From positions 310,001 to 374,000 of the forward strand of contig NZ_JAAATY010000002.1 in assembly GCF_013280595.1 (NCBI RefSeq): a stretch of 64,000 nt of DNA. Direction: 5' to 3'. This DNA comes from Kibdelosporangium persicum (GTDB lineage Bacteria; Actinomycetota; Actinomycetes; Mycobacteriales; Pseudonocardiaceae). The notes under the pieces were generated by a model. That model worked only from the letters and a program-made list of their open reading frames with translations. It made no database searches and was not told the origin of the DNA. The stretch's first letter is position 1; each line of letters opens with the position of its first letter. Shown here piece after piece: positions 27,117 through 42,687 of this stretch. The position numbers and the translations under genes are program-made.

Positions 27117-28211
27117 TCACGGACGCTTCCGGCCTGACTTCTTGCTACGGGATCGGTCTGGCGTCAGACCGGGAACCTTGGTGCCGCCGGTGTGGTTGGT
27201 GTTGCCGCCCGCGGCGGGCTTCTTGGTCGTTTCGTTCGCGGGCTTCACCGACGGCTGCTTGGCCGGCCACTTCTTGGCCGGCTTGCCCTTGTTCTGTGCC
27301 GAGTTCGTCGTCTCGTCGGCGGAGGTCTCGTCCGTGGCGGGCCGCGCGGGGGTGGGGCGCTTCTTCGGCTGGGTCGGCTTCTGCCCGACCCGCGGGCCGA
27401 GGTTGTTGCGCTTCTCCTGAACCTGCGCCTTCTGCTCTTCTTCTTCGCGGTCGATCTTCTTGTAGATCAGGAACTGCTGGCCGAGGGTCCAGATGTTGTT
27501 GCTCAACCAGTAGACGAGCAGACCGATCGGGAAGAAGGCACCGAACACGAGCACACCGAGCGGGAACACCCAGAGGGTGATCTTGTTCATGATGCCGGTC
27601 TGCGCGGTGGCGGTCGCCGGGTTCTGCCGGGCCACGTTGTGCTTGGCGGTGAAGTGGGTCGCGACGCTGGCGATCACCATCAACGGCGCCGACACGAAGA
27701 TGACCGACGTGAGGTTCGAGCCGATGTTCGTGATCTCGTGGCTCGCCTGCGCGATGTAGTTCGACAGCCGGGCGCCGAACAGGTTGGCGTTCAGGTACGA
27801 GCTGACCTCGTCCGCGCCGAAGTAGTAGTTTCCGGTGGCGCCCGGCTTGAACCCCTGCAACACGTTGTTCAGGCCGAAGAACACCGGGATCTGCAACAGC
27901 ATCGGCAGACAGCCGCCCAGCGGGTTCACCCCGTGCTGCGACTGCAGCTTCTGCATCTCCTGGGCGAGCTTCTGCCGGTCGTTCTTGTACTTGGTCTGCA
28001 GCTTCTTGATCTCGGGCGCGAACTCCTGCATCTTGCGCATCGAGCGAACCTGCTTGATGAACGGCTTGATCAGAATCGCGCGGACGGTGAACGTCAGGAA
28101 GACGATCCCGAGTACCCAGGCGATGCCGGTGGCCGGGCCGAACACGGCACCGAAGACCTTGTGCCAACACCAAAGGATGAAGGACACCGGGTAGTTGATG
28201 AAATCGAGCAC
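27117..28211 (-). CDS. yidC: Membrane protein insertase YidC
   Basis: Inserts and folds membrane proteins, alone or with Sec. The 364 residues have about five membrane helices: one at the N-terminus, GIVFLTFTVRAILIKPFIKQ near 36, GGCLPMLLQIPVFFGLNNVL near 100, and two or three between 165 and 255. The long hydrophilic C-terminal tail (about 265-364) is rich in Lys, Pro and Thr; such basic tails may bind ribosomes. A GTG start follows GAGGAG. The gene starts 4 bases after yidD. Confidence 0.95.
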   Translation of the reverse strand: MLDFINYPVSFILWCWHKVFGAVFGPATGIAWVLGIVFLTFTVRAILIKPFIKQVRSMRKMQEFAPEIKKLQTKYKNDRQKLAQEMQKLQSQHGVNPLGGCLPMLLQIPVFFGLNNVLQGFKPGATGNYYFGADEVSSYLNANLFGARLSNYIAQASHEITNIGSNLTSVIFVSAPLMVIASVATHFTAKHNVARQNPATATAQTGIMNKITLWVFPLGVLVFGAFFPIGLLVYWLSNNIWTLGQQFLIYKKIDREEEEQKAQVQEKRNNLGPRVGQKPTQPKKRPTPARPATDETSADETTNSAQNKGKPAKKWPAKQPSVKPANETTKKPAAGGNTNHTGGTKVPGLTPDRSRSKKSGRKRP

Positions 28212-28215
28212 GGAG

Positions 28216-28560
28216 CTACTCCTCGGCGGAACTGTGGTGAGCCGGGGTCAACGTCCCGGTCGGCATGCGCCGGGTACGACGGGGTGGCACGGGGTCGATA
28301 CCCCCGGGGTGCCAAGGGCCGCAACGCAGCAACCGGCGTACGGTGAGCCACGTTCCCTTGAAGGCACCGTGGACCTGCAGGGCCTCCACGGCGTACGCGC
28401 TGCAGCTGGGGTAGAAGCGGCAGGTGGGCGGCAGCGCGGGCGAGATCCACTTGCGGTACGCGTGGATCGGCAGCAGCAGAACCCATGCCACAGGACCGGG
28501 CCGGCGCCGCGCACCGTCCGGGCTCTCATCATGATCGTGATGATCGTGCGAGTCAGTCAC
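28216..28560 (-). CDS. yidD: Membrane protein insertion efficiency factor YidD
   Basis: A 114-residue member of the YidD family (UPF0161), which assists YidC. The family core is [20 protein letters not shown], then [12 protein letters not shown] and [15 protein letters not shown], with three conserved Cys. A His/Asp-rich head (HDHHDHDES) is unusual. The start overlaps the rnpA stop by four bases. Confidence 0.93.
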   Translation of the reverse strand: MTDSHDHHDHDESPDGARRRPGPVAWVLLLPIHAYRKWISPALPPTCRFYPSCSAYAVEALQVHGAFKGTWLTVRRLLRCGPWHPGGIDPVPPRRTRRMPTGTLTPAHHSSAEE

Positions 28561-28943
28561 TGTTCCACCGCCAGCTTGAGCCGCCGGACGGCCGCGTCGA
28601 AATCATGGGCGAGTTCAGCGCTCGACGCTTGGGCAGCCGGCGGGAGCGCCCGGACGACCAACGAGCTACCGGGAGCCAGAGTTCCGAGCCGGTCGGCCAC
28701 GACATGGCGCAGCCTGCGGCTGACCCGGTGACGGACCACCGAGTTGCCCACGGCCTTGCTCACAACGAAGCCAACCCGGACGGGCGAGCCCGTCCGGGTC
28801 AGCGAGGTCTCAGTTGTCGGTTCCGTCATCGCCGCCGCCTGCACCGCGTGCACGACGAGCCGGGGTCGCCCAGCGCGTCGGCCGTGCCGGGTCACATGGG
28901 CGAAGTCGCCGCTACGCGTGAGCCGGGCGGTTGCGGGCAGCAC
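28557..28943 (-). CDS. rnpA: Ribonuclease P protein component
   Basis: The basic protein subunit of RNase P, which matures tRNA 5' ends. Using the GTG at 28943 the product is 128 residues, normal for the family; the frame to 29060 would run into rpmH. It carries [20 protein letters not shown] near residue 55, the RNR-type RNA-binding signature, and ends [13 protein letters not shown]. It lies 16 bases after rpmH and is coupled to yidD. Confidence 0.92.
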   Translation of the reverse strand: MLPATARLTRSGDFAHVTRHGRRAGRPRLVVHAVQAAAMTEPTTETSLTRTGSPVRVGFVVSKAVGNSVVRHRVSRRLRHVVADRLGTLAPGSSLVVRALPPAAQASSAELAHDFDAAVRRLKLAVEQ

Positions 28944-28959
28944 GGCGCCGTGCCGCCTG

Positions 28960-29103
28960 TCAGGCCGACAGTTCGGCGCGGCCCTTGCGGCGACGAGCCG
29001 ACAGGATCGCCCGCCCCGCACGGGTACGCATGCGCAGCCGGAACCCGTGGGTCTTGGCACGACGGCGGTTGTTCGGCTGGAAGGTGCGCTTGCCCTTGCT
29101 CAC
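28960..29103 (-). CDS. rpmH: 50S ribosomal protein L34
   Basis: A 47-residue ribosomal protein from the GTG at 29103: [20 protein letters not shown], then [20 protein letters not shown]. This is the L34 pattern. GGGAGAAC provides the ribosome site. It is first in the rpmH-rnpA-yidD-yidC-khpB string and divergent from dnaA, as in most bacteria. Confidence 0.97.
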   Translation of the reverse strand: MSKGKRTFQPNNRRRAKTHGFRLRMRTRAGRAILSARRRKGRAELSA

Positions 29104-29582
29104 GGCTTCGTTCTCCCGATCTTGTCTTGAGGTCGCGTGTCCCCAGCTGGAGGTTGGCCCTCGGTGGACCGGCATGCGTCGTGGTGGTTCGAACGGCGTG
29201 AGTGGGCACGCAGAACACACCCGAAGCTAGCGGGAGACCTTTCGAGGGTACGCACCCGGCCGTCACCGGCCAAATCCGGGTCGCCTTTGTGACCGGCCAC
29301 CGCGACACGCCGCCGCTGGGCGCGCTGTCCACGACCACGTCTTGTGGGCGGGGGCGGCGCTTGTTAGCGTGCGGCTTCCGGTTTGGTCACACGGGGAGTG
29401 GGAGCCCCGCCGTGTCACGTCCCGCCACTCGGTACGTTGAACCGAATAGGGGCTTCGCTGCGGTTCGCCGTATCTTCGTGCACAGTTGTGGACAACCCTG
29501 TGGATGCCCTCGGTTCGGGTGACCTCGGGCAGCGGCTGGCCCGCTATTCACAAGAAAGTACGAGGGGAGGGGAGCCCGCCAG
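29104..29582. promoter_or_regulatory. Divergent rpmH/dnaA promoter region
   Basis: A 479-base non-coding gap. For dnaA, TTGTGG (29342-29347) and TAGCGT (29365-29370) are spaced by 17 bases, a reasonable housekeeping promoter with a leader of about 200 bases. For rpmH, TAGCTT on the minus strand (about 29223-29228) is a possible -10. A DnaA box at 29487-29495 suggests autoregulation of dnaA. Confidence 0.55.
29487..29495 (-). promoter_or_regulatory. DnaA box upstream of dnaA
   Basis: TGTGGACAA, the reverse of TTGTCCACA, lies 88 bases before the dnaA start; a weaker TGTGGAT follows at 29499. The position fits feedback control of dnaA by its product. Confidence 0.7.
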
Positions 29583-31121
29583 GTGTCCGAGCACCAGATC
29601 AACTTCGGTCTCGTATGGGAACAGGTCGTACGGGAACTGTCTGCCGGGATCCTGTCACGCCAGCAACAGGCGTGGATGCGGGTGACACGACCGATCGGTC
29701 TGCTCGACGGAACCGCGTTGCTGGCCGCACCGAGTGACTTCGCCAAGGAAGCGATCGAGCGCGCACTGCGGGAACCGATCACCGACGCGCTCTCGCGCAG
29801 GCTGGGCCGGACCATCTCCCTCGCTGTGAAAGTCGACACGGTCGGCTCGCCGACCCCGGCCGTCGCGCCCCCCGCCCCGGCGATCGAACCGGTCGGCGTG
29901 AGCGCGCCGCTGGCCACCGCCGTCCCGGAGATCGACATGCCGTCGGTCACCGAGACCGACGGCGACGAGGTCGACGAGGAAGGCGAGGCGCTCGCCGCGG
30001 CCCGTGAGGTCTGGCCGACGTTCAACGGCAAGCAGCCCGCCGCGGTCGGCCAGCCGTTCACCGCGCCCGCGCAGCCGCAGACGTCCAAGACCCGGCTGAA
30101 CGAGAAGTACACGTTCGACACGTTCGTGATCGGCGCGTCCAACCGCTTCGCCCACGCCGCCGCGGTCGCCGTCGCCGAAGCGCCGGCGCGCGCGTACAAC
30201 CCGCTCTTCATCTGGGGAGAGTCAGGGCTGGGCAAGACGCACCTGTTGCACGCGGTCGGGCACTACGCCCAACGGTTGTTCCCCGGCATGCGTGTGCGGT
30301 ACGTGTCGACCGAGGAGTTCACCAACGACTTCATCAACTCGCTGCGTGACGACCGGAAAGTCGCCTTCCAGCGCAGGTACCGCGACATCGACATCCTGCT
30401 GGTCGACGACATCCAGTTCCTGGAGGGCAAGGAAGGGACCCAGGAGGAGTTCTTCCACACCTTCAACACGCTGCACAACGCGAACAAGCAGATCGTGGTG
30501 TCCTCCGACCGGCCGCCCAAGCGGCTGGAGACGCTGGAGGACCGGCTGCGGACCCGGTTCGAGTGGGGCCTGATCACCGACATCCAGCCGCCCGAGCTGG
30601 AGACCCGGATCGCGATTCTGCGCAAGAAGGCCGCGCAGGACCGGTTGAACGCGCCCGCCGAGGTGCTGGAGTTCATCGCCGCCCGGATCGAGCACAACAT
30701 CCGTGAACTGGAGGGCGCGCTGATCCGCGTCACCGCGTTCGCGTCGTTGAACCGCCAGCCGGTCGATCTCGGCCTGGCCGAGATCGTGCTGCGCGACCTG
30801 ATCCCGGACTCCCAGGTCCCGGAGATCAGCGCGTCCACGATCATGGCGGTGACCGCGGAGTTCTTCGGCGTGACGATCGAGGACCTCTGCGGCCCGGGCA
30901 AGACGAAGGCGCTGGCGCAGTCCCGTCAGATCTCGATGTACCTGTGCCGTGAGCTGACCGATCTCTCGCTGCCGAAGATCGGCCAGACCTTCGGCGGCCG
31001 CGACCACACCACTGTGATGCACGCGGAGAAGAAGATCCGTAAGGAGATGGCCGAGCGCCGCCGGACCTACGACCAGGTCCAGGAGCTCACCTCCCGGATC
31101 AAGCAGCGCGCCCGCGGTTAG
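29583..31121 (+). CDS. dnaA: Chromosomal replication initiator DnaA
   Basis: Binds DnaA boxes at oriC and melts the origin. The 512 residues have domain I (1-90), a long acidic/Pro-rich domain II (about 95-170), an AAA+ domain with Walker [16 protein letters not shown] near 215 and Walker [14 protein letters not shown] near 275, and the DNA-binding domain IV with [16 protein letters not shown] near 475. A GTG start follows GGGGAGGGGAG. It is followed by a strong tetraloop terminator. Confidence 0.98.
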   Translation: MSEHQINFGLVWEQVVRELSAGILSRQQQAWMRVTRPIGLLDGTALLAAPSDFAKEAIERALREPITDALSRRLGRTISLAVKVDTVGSPTPAVAPPAPAIEPVGVSAPLATAVPEIDMPSVTETDGDEVDEEGEALAAAREVWPTFNGKQPAAVGQPFTAPAQPQTSKTRLNEKYTFDTFVIGASNRFAHAAAVAVAEAPARAYNPLFIWGESGLGKTHLLHAVGHYAQRLFPGMRVRYVSTEEFTNDFINSLRDDRKVAFQRRYRDIDILLVDDIQFLEGKEGTQEEFFHTFNTLHNANKQIVVSSDRPPKRLETLEDRLRTRFEWGLITDIQPPELETRIAILRKKAAQDRLNAPAEVLEFIAARIEHNIRELEGALIRVTAFASLNRQPVDLGLAEIVLRDLIPDSQVPEISASTIMAVTAEFFGVTIEDLCGPGKTKALAQSRQISMYLCRELTDLSLPKIGQTFGGRDHTTVMHAEKKIRKEMAERRRTYDQVQELTSRIKQRARG

Positions 31122-31134
31122 TCGTCGTCGTCGC

Positions 31135-31162
31135 AACGGGCAGGCGTTCGCGCCTGCCCGTT
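31135..31162 (+). terminator. dnaA terminator with TTCG tetraloop
   Basis: A perfect 12-bp stem AACGGGCAGGCG / CGCCTGCCCGTT closes a TTCG loop, 13 bases after the dnaA stop. Confidence 0.9.
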
Positions 31163-31857
31163 TCGCGTACCCACCCCGGCACGAAGGTGATCGGTAGGAC
31201 ACGTATCGCCGCGCGCGGAGTTTTCTGGCACCACCCCTGAGCCCAACCACCCACCCAGAAAACTCTCGCTTGCCCGTCGCGCCCGGTACTCCTCACCCCG
31301 GAACACCGCTCCGGAACGCCACCGGCTGACCAACGGCCCTCAGCCCATCCACCTCTGGAGAAAAGTTCCGCGGCGGCCGTCTGCTGATCCTCGCGCTCGC
31401 CCGCCGGTCCAGGGGTAACCAGCCGACCCTGCTTACGTCTTCTGCCAGACCCCCTCGGTCCAAGCCACCGATGTCCGGAGAAACCTTCAGCCCGCGCGGA
31501 CGGGCGCCACATCGTCGGTCCGATCTTTCTGGTGAGCCGCCCGGCCCGGGCCGACCCCTTCCCGAGAAACCTCGGCGGCTACCTCACCTGTTCAGCCGCC
31601 ACGTCCTCGATCAACCACCGCCGCGAGCCCGTCTGGTCCGGCACCGCACCTTTCTGCGACCACACCGGGCCTCGACCCACCGGCTCGCCAGAAAGATCGG
31701 CCGCCCGCCACCCGTCCCTGAAGGCCCGGCGGCGCACTTCACCCCGTCAGCGGCCATTCACAGGGTTGTCCACAGCCCCACACCAGCCAAAACCCGCCTG
31801 GACCAGCCCCAACGCCGCGACGATCCACACCATCCACCAAGATCATCACCAGCACTT

Positions 31858-31990
31858 CAGAAAAAGAACAGCCCCCGCCCATCCCTAGGGGGTGGGGGCT
31901 CCCCGGCTTCGAGTGTAGTCGTCGAAATGGGGCTTGAGCAGGGAAAACGTCAGCGGGCCGGTGCGAACGGACCGTTCGTACGAAGTTCAC
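31858..31990 (-). other. Operator-promoter-hairpin unit, copy A (inside oriC)
   Basis: Reading on the minus strand: a 21-base near-perfect palindrome at 31961-31981 (core CGAACGG-T-CCGTTCG), TGCTCA (31935-31940), 17 bases, TACACT (31912-31917). Then an 11-bp GC hairpin at 31870-31900 (one G-T pair) and the tract TTCTTTTT (31861-31868). Together these make an operator, a sigma-70-like promoter and a terminator, with room for a transcript of only about 45 bases. Similar units occur at 49.6 and 53.8 kb. Confidence 0.6.
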
Positions 31991-32113
31991 TCCGCTGCGC
32001 CACCGGTCGGGTGATCGTCCGCGGCGCCCGCGTGTCGACGGGGCTGTGACCGGCGGAAAGCCGATCATCTGGGGCGGCCGGCGATGCGGACCGGGCGGAT
32101 CGGATCCGAGACT

Positions 32114-32151
32114 TTTCTGGGGCTGTGGAGAGTTGTCCACAGCCCCAGAAA
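32114..32151. repeat. Perfect 16-bp inverted repeat containing DnaA boxes
   Basis: TTTCTGGGGCTGTGGA (32114-32129) and its exact reverse complement (32136-32151) are separated by GAGTTG. The right arm and spacer form an exact TTGTCCACA box at 32133-32141; the left arm forms a weaker CTCTCCACA box on the minus strand. Confidence 0.85.
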
Positions 32152-32615
32152 CATGCCGGAGGGCCGCCGGGCATCACCCAAGGGGGCGATTCGCGTCACT
32201 TCTCGGCATGCACAGCCCCTGGGCATGAATCGACCCACATCTGGGGATGAGGCTGTGGACAACTGGCGCTTCATGTGGACGGATGAGGGCCGGTCGAGAG
32301 TTGTACACCGCCGATCGGGTCTATCCACCGATCACATCCCGTGGTCTTCCACAGTCCGACGCGGCGCCCGACCAGCGCGGACGCCGGGCATCCACACAAC
32401 CCACAGCCCCTATCTCTGTCACTGCTTTAGCTCTTTGAAGGAATCAACAGAACAAAAACAGGCGCCGTGGATGGTTGAGGACAACCGGCTCGCGACAAAA
32501 GCCGTCGGGCGACGCCCCGGATGACGGGACCGCCCGGCACGCTCTACGGTTGGAGCCTCTGCACCTCGAGGTGAGTCACTCCGGGGATCAACAGGTCGAG
32601 TCTGAAAGGACCTCC

Positions 32616-33752
32616 ATGAAGATCCGCGTCGAGCGCGACGGTCTCGCCGACGCCGTCGCCTGGGTCGCGCGCAGCCTCCCGTCCAGGCCACCCGTCCCCG
32701 TTCTGGGCGGAGTCCTGTTGGACGCCGGTTCGCCGGACTCCGAAGGCGAAGCACTGACCATCTCCGGTTTCGACTACGAGGTGTCGGCCACGGTCGGTGT
32801 CCCGGCGACGATCGCCGACGGCGGCCGCACCCTTGTCTCCGGCCGGTTGCTCGCCGACATCACGAAGGCGTTGCCGAACCAGCCCGTCGAGATCGCCGTC
32901 GACGGCGCCCGTGTCTCGATCACGTGTGGCAGTGCGCGCTTCTCCCTGCCGACCATGCCGGTCGAGGACTACCCCCAGTTGCCGCCGATGCCACCGCACG
33001 CCGGTGAGCTCACCGGTGAGGTGTTCGGTCAGGCCGTCGCCCAGGTCGCCATCGCGGCCGGCCGCGACGACACGCTGCCGATGCTGACGGGTGTCCGTGT
33101 CGAGATCAGCGGTGAGACCTTGACGCTCGTCGCGACCGACCGTTTCCGGTTGGCGATGCGCGAGTTCACGTGGAAGCCGTCCGGTGACGTGGAGGACGCG
33201 GCGGTGCTCGTGCCCGCGCGGACGCTCGCCGACGCGGCCAAGTCCCTCGGCACTGCGGGCAAGACGGTCGAGCTGGCGCTGTCGTCGAGTGACGGTCTGC
33301 TCGGTCTGTCCGGTACCGGCCGTCGGACGACCACCCGGTTGCTCGACGCGGAATTCCCGCGCTACCGCCAGCTGCTGCCGACCGAGCAGACGTCGAACGC
33401 GATCATCGAGGTGTCGCCGCTCGTCGAGGCGATCAAGCGCGTTTCTCTCGTCGCCGAGCGGGGAACCCAGGTCCGGCTCGAGTTCACCGGCGGCGGGCTC
33501 AAGCTGTCGGCCGGTGGTGACGACGAAGGCAGCGCCGAGGAGGAGCTGCCCGTGCAGTTCGACGGCGAACCGGTCACCATCGCCTTCAACCCGGGCTACC
33601 TGCAGGACGGCCTTGGCGCGTTGCACACCGACCGCGCCGAGTTGTCCTTCACCACGCCGAACCGGCCCGCCTTGATCAAGCCGGTCGATGAGAACGGCGA
33701 GGTCGTCGCCGGATACTTGTACCTGCTTATGCCCGTGCGCCTGCCGGGCTGA
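32616..33752 (+). CDS. dnaN: DNA polymerase III beta subunit (sliding clamp)
   Basis: The ring-shaped clamp that gives the replicative polymerase its processivity. With the ATG at 32616, after TGAAAGGA, the product is 378 residues, as expected. It opens [20 protein letters not shown] and contains [20 protein letters not shown] near 155 and [19 protein letters not shown] near 310. It ends in [13 protein letters not shown], the conserved clamp C-terminus. The frame extends to 32475, but the extra 47 codons are not clamp-like. Confidence 0.97.
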   Translation: MKIRVERDGLADAVAWVARSLPSRPPVPVLGGVLLDAGSPDSEGEALTISGFDYEVSATVGVPATIADGGRTLVSGRLLADITKALPNQPVEIAVDGARVSITCGSARFSLPTMPVEDYPQLPPMPPHAGELTGEVFGQAVAQVAIAAGRDDTLPMLTGVRVEISGETLTLVATDRFRLAMREFTWKPSGDVEDAAVLVPARTLADAAKSLGTAGKTVELALSSSDGLLGLSGTGRRTTTRLLDAEFPRYRQLLPTEQTSNAIIEVSPLVEAIKRVSLVAERGTQVRLEFTGGGLKLSAGGDDEGSAEEELPVQFDGEPVTIAFNPGYLQDGLGALHTDRAELSFTTPNRPALIKPVDENGEVVAGYLYLLMPVRLPG

Positions 33753-33771
33753 TCACCAAGGGGAGAACACC

Positions 33772-34686
33772 GTGCAGCTCGGGCTCGTCGGCCTCGGCCG
33801 AATGGGTTTCAACATGCGCGAACGTTTGCGCAAGGGTGGCCACGAAGTGGTCGGCTACGACCGCAACCCGGACGTCAGCGACGCCGAGTCGCTCGCCGAC
33901 CTGGTGGGCAAACTCGACGCGCCGCGTGCGGTCTGGGTCATGGTGCCCGCGGGGGACCCGACGAGGCAGACCGTCGAGGAGCTCGGGTCACTGCTGTCCG
34001 AGGGCGATCTGGTGATCGACGGAGGCAACTCGAAGTTCACCGAGGACCAGCGCAACGCGGCCAAGCTCGCTGAGCGCGGCATCCACTACCTGGACGTCGG
34101 CGTGTCCGGCGGCGTGTGGGGTCTGGAGAACGGCTACGGCCTGATGGTCGGCGGGGCCGAAGAGGACGTCGAGCGGATGCTGCCGATCTTCGACACGCTG
34201 CGGCCGGAGGGCCCGCGCGAGGAAGGCTTCGCGCATGCCGGCCCGATCGGCGCCGGGCACTACGCCAAGATGGTGCACAACGGCATCGAGTACGGGTTGA
34301 TGCAGGCGTACGCCGAAGGCTTCGAACTGCTCGACACCGCCAAGATCGTCGAGAACGTGCCCGCGGTGATCAAGGCGTGGCAACGCGGAACCGTGGTGCG
34401 GTCGTGGTTGCTCGACCTGCTCGTCCGCGCCCTGGACTCCGACCCCGAGTTGGACGACCTGCGCGGATACGTCGAGGACTCCGGTGAAGGCCGGTGGACC
34501 GTGGCCGAAGCGATCGACAAGGCGGTGCCCGCACCGGTCATCTCCGCCGCGTTGTTCGCACGATTCGCTTCCCGGCAAACGGATTCGCCCGCGATGCGGG
34601 CGGTCGCCTCACTGCGCGCGCAGTTCGGCGGGCACGCCGTGCAGAAGGCCGGCCCGAGTTCGGGATCCGGCAGCACGCAGGCGTAG
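33772..34686 (+). CDS. gnd: 6-phosphogluconate dehydrogenase, decarboxylating (short form)
   Basis: Converts 6-phosphogluconate to ribulose-5-phosphate and CO2 in the pentose phosphate pathway. The 304 residues begin QLGLVGLGRMGFNMRERL, the nucleotide-binding fingerprint, and include VIDGGNSKFTED near 80, LDVGVSGGVWGLENGYGLMV near 108 and YAKMVHNGIEYGLMQAYAEG near 165. The length is that of the short Gnd/YqeC type, not the 470-residue form. A GTG start follows GGGGAGAACACC. Placement between dnaN and recF is common in actinomycetes. Confidence 0.93.
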   Translation: MQLGLVGLGRMGFNMRERLRKGGHEVVGYDRNPDVSDAESLADLVGKLDAPRAVWVMVPAGDPTRQTVEELGSLLSEGDLVIDGGNSKFTEDQRNAAKLAERGIHYLDVGVSGGVWGLENGYGLMVGGAEEDVERMLPIFDTLRPEGPREEGFAHAGPIGAGHYAKMVHNGIEYGLMQAYAEGFELLDTAKIVENVPAVIKAWQRGTVVRSWLLDLLVRALDSDPELDDLRGYVEDSGEGRWTVAEAIDKAVPAPVISAALFARFASRQTDSPAMRAVASLRAQFGGHAVQKAGPSSGSGSTQA

Positions 34687-35847
34687 GTGTACGTCCGGCA
34701 GTTGCAGGTGGTCGACTTCCGGTCGTGGAAGCAGGCCGACCTGACCTTCGAACCTGGGCCGTGCGTGCTCGTGGGCGCGAACGGCCAAGGCAAGACCAAC
34801 CTGGTCGAGGCGATCGGGTACGCCGCGACACTCGGCTCGCACCGGGTGGCGACCGACGCGCCGATGATCCGGCACGGTGCCCAGCGGGCGATCGTGCGCA
34901 CGGCGGTCGTCAACGAAGGCCGTGAGCTCACGATCGAACTGGAGATCACGTCGGGCAGGGCGAACCGGGCCCGGGTCAACCGCGGTCCGGTGCCCCGGCC
35001 TCGGGACGTCCTCGGAATTCTGCGCACCGTGTTGTTCGCGCCGGAGGATCTGGCGTTGGTACGCGGCGATCCCGGTGAGCGCCGTCGTTTCCTCGACGAC
35101 CTCCTGGTGCTGCGCGCGCCACGGTACGCCGGTGTCCGCTCGGACTACGAAAGAGTGCTGCGGCAGAGAAACGCGTTGCTGAAGTCGTCCGGTGCCGCGC
35201 GGCGCGCCGGTTCGAAAGGCGACATCGCGACTCTCGACGTGTGGGACGGGCACCTCGCGACACACGGCGGACAACTTCTCGCCGCACGGCTCGATCTCGT
35301 TGCGGATCTCGCGCCGCACGTGATAGCCGCATACGCGGGGGTTGCGGGCAGTGACACGACCCGGTCGGCGGCCGTCGCGTACAAGTCGTCGATCGCCGAC
35401 AACCTCGAACCGGGGTACGGCGTGCCGGGCGGGGACCGTGCCGATCCGGAGGTCGTCGCGGACGCGCTGCTCGCGGCGATGGCGGCAAGCCGGTCACAGG
35501 AGTTGGAGCGCGGGGTCAGCCTGGTCGGACCGCACCGGGACGAGCTCGAACTGATCTTGGGCGAGGCGCCGGCCAAGGGATACGCGAGTCACGGCGAGTC
35601 ATGGTCGTTCGCGTTGGCGCTGCGGCTCGCGGCGTACGAGCTGCTGCGGGGCGAGGGAGCCGAGCCGGTCCTGGTGCTGGACGATGTCTTCGCCGAACTG
35701 GACCAGCGCCGCCGGACGCGACTCGCCGAAGTGGCCGCGGGCGCCGAACAGGTCCTGATCACGGCCGCGGTGGCGGAGGATGTGCCCAGCGAGTTGGCGG
35801 GCACACGGTTCGCCGTCGCGGACGGGGAGGTGCGTCGTGCGGGATGA
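34687..35847 (+). CDS. recF: DNA replication and repair protein RecF
   Basis: An SMC-like ATPase that loads RecA at gaps with RecO and RecR. The 386 residues have Walker [18 protein letters not shown] near 34, the ABC signature region [14 protein letters not shown] near 278, and Walker [18 protein letters not shown] near 325. The GTG start directly follows the gnd stop. The end overlaps dciA by 11 bases. Confidence 0.96.
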   Translation: MYVRQLQVVDFRSWKQADLTFEPGPCVLVGANGQGKTNLVEAIGYAATLGSHRVATDAPMIRHGAQRAIVRTAVVNEGRELTIELEITSGRANRARVNRGPVPRPRDVLGILRTVLFAPEDLALVRGDPGERRRFLDDLLVLRAPRYAGVRSDYERVLRQRNALLKSSGAARRAGSKGDIATLDVWDGHLATHGGQLLAARLDLVADLAPHVIAAYAGVAGSDTTRSAAVAYKSSIADNLEPGYGVPGGDRADPEVVADALLAAMAASRSQELERGVSLVGPHRDELELILGEAPAKGYASHGESWSFALALRLAAYELLRGEGAEPVLVLDDVFAELDQRRRTRLAEVAAGAEQVLITAAVAEDVPSELAGTRFAVADGEVRRAG

Positions 35848-36523
35848 CGAGCAGCTACCGGACATCACCCCGAGTGGTGTGACCCGTCGCACAACTGGGG
35901 ACAACTCTGTGGATAGTGTGGATAACACGGTGACCCCGAGCGGTACGCAGGGCGCTAACCCGGACATTTCGCCCAGTGAAGGCGCTCGATCGGGGGATGC
36001 CGCGACCGAAGGTGACGGGAGTCTGCGCGGTTCGGACCTCGCCCGCGCCGCGTTGCGGGCGGCGAAGGAAGCGGCCGGAACCAAGCGCAAGCTCCAAGGC
36101 AAGAAGACTCAGGCGCCGCACACCGGCTCCCGGAAGCGTCGGCGCTGGTCAGGAGCGGGTGCCGACAGCCGCGATCCGCAGCGGTTCGGCGCGCTTCTGG
36201 GTAAACTCGCAGCTGAGCGAGGGTGGGCCGACCAGCTGGCGAACGGTGAGGTGTTCGGCCGGTGGACGGCGATCGTGGGCGCCGAGATCGCCGAACACGC
36301 CAAGCCGCTGTCGTTGCGTGACGGTGAGCTGACCGTGCAGGCGTCTTCAACCGCATGGGCGACACAGTTGCGGTTGCTGCAGCGCCAACTGCTGGTGAAG
36401 ATCGCCAAGGGCGTGGGCGATGGCGTGGTCAAACGGCTCAAGGTGCACGGTCCGGCGGCACCGAGCTGGCGGTACGGGCCCAGGCACGTGGCCGGGCGCG
36501 GGCCGCGTGACACGTACGGCTAA
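35837..36523 (+). CDS. dciA: DciA-like helicase-loading protein (DUF721)
   Basis: The DUF721 family includes DciA, which loads the replicative helicase in bacteria without DnaC. With the GTG at 35837 (GGGGAGG six bases upstream) the product is 228 residues. It has a long disordered, Ser/Thr/Arg-rich N-terminal half and a DUF721 domain from about 125: [60 protein letters not shown]. The position between recF and gyrB is the conserved one (Rv0004). Two abutting DnaA boxes lie inside its first 90 bases. Confidence 0.9.
   Translation: MRDDEQLPDITPSGVTRRTTGDNSVDSVDNTVTPSGTQGANPDISPSEGARSGDAATEGDGSLRGSDLARAALRAAKEAAGTKRKLQGKKTQAPHTGSRKRRRWSGAGADSRDPQRFGALLGKLAAERGWADQLANGEVFGRWTAIVGAEIAEHAKPLSLRDGELTVQASSTAWATQLRLLQRQLLVKIAKGVGDGVVKRLKVHGPAAPSWRYGPRHVAGRGPRDTYG
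35908..35925 (-). promoter_or_regulatory. Tandem DnaA boxes within dciA
   Basis: TGTGGATAG (35908-35916) is followed without a gap by TGTGGATAA (35917-35925). On the minus strand these read TTATCCACA (perfect) and CTATCCACA (8 of 9). A weaker TGGGGACAA lies at 35896-35904. Confidence 0.65.
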
Positions 36524-36634
36524 CCTCAGCGTCTGAACCTGTCTTTCGGCCGGTGCCACCCGGCGAAGTTCACGGTATGACGTCTGTGAGCAATCTAGAG
36601 GTGTCCTAAGGCCGGTTCTGGCGAGCTAGACCAG

Positions 36635-38789
<2,155 letters not shown>

Positions 38790-38820
38790 CGTCCGACCCG
38801 CTTGAAAGGAACAACTAGTC

Positions 38821-42642
<3,822 letters not shown>

Positions 42643-42687
42643 ATCTAGCTCGCGGGACACCGCCGACGAGGAGACGAGGATCAGCTC

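Larger units (their letters stand above)
31163..32615. other. Origin of replication oriC
   Basis: About 1.45 kb without a credible gene between dnaA and dnaN. Exact TTGTCCACA boxes are at 31766-31774 (+), 32133-32141 (+) and 32254-32262 (-). Weaker boxes with about 7 of 9 matches are at 31821, 32124, 32274, 32301, 32321, 32345 and 32388. A perfect 16-bp inverted repeat lies at 32114-32151. An A/T-rich stretch at about 32409-32463, next to dnaN, is the best candidate for the unwinding element. The first 600 bases (31163-31760) show no clear boxes. One copy of the operator-hairpin unit lies at 31858-31990. Confidence 0.9.

Noticed and set aside
31471-32140. Open frames within oriC on both strands
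   Set aside because: Pro/Arg/His-rich translations without motifs, lying over DnaA boxes and the operator unit.
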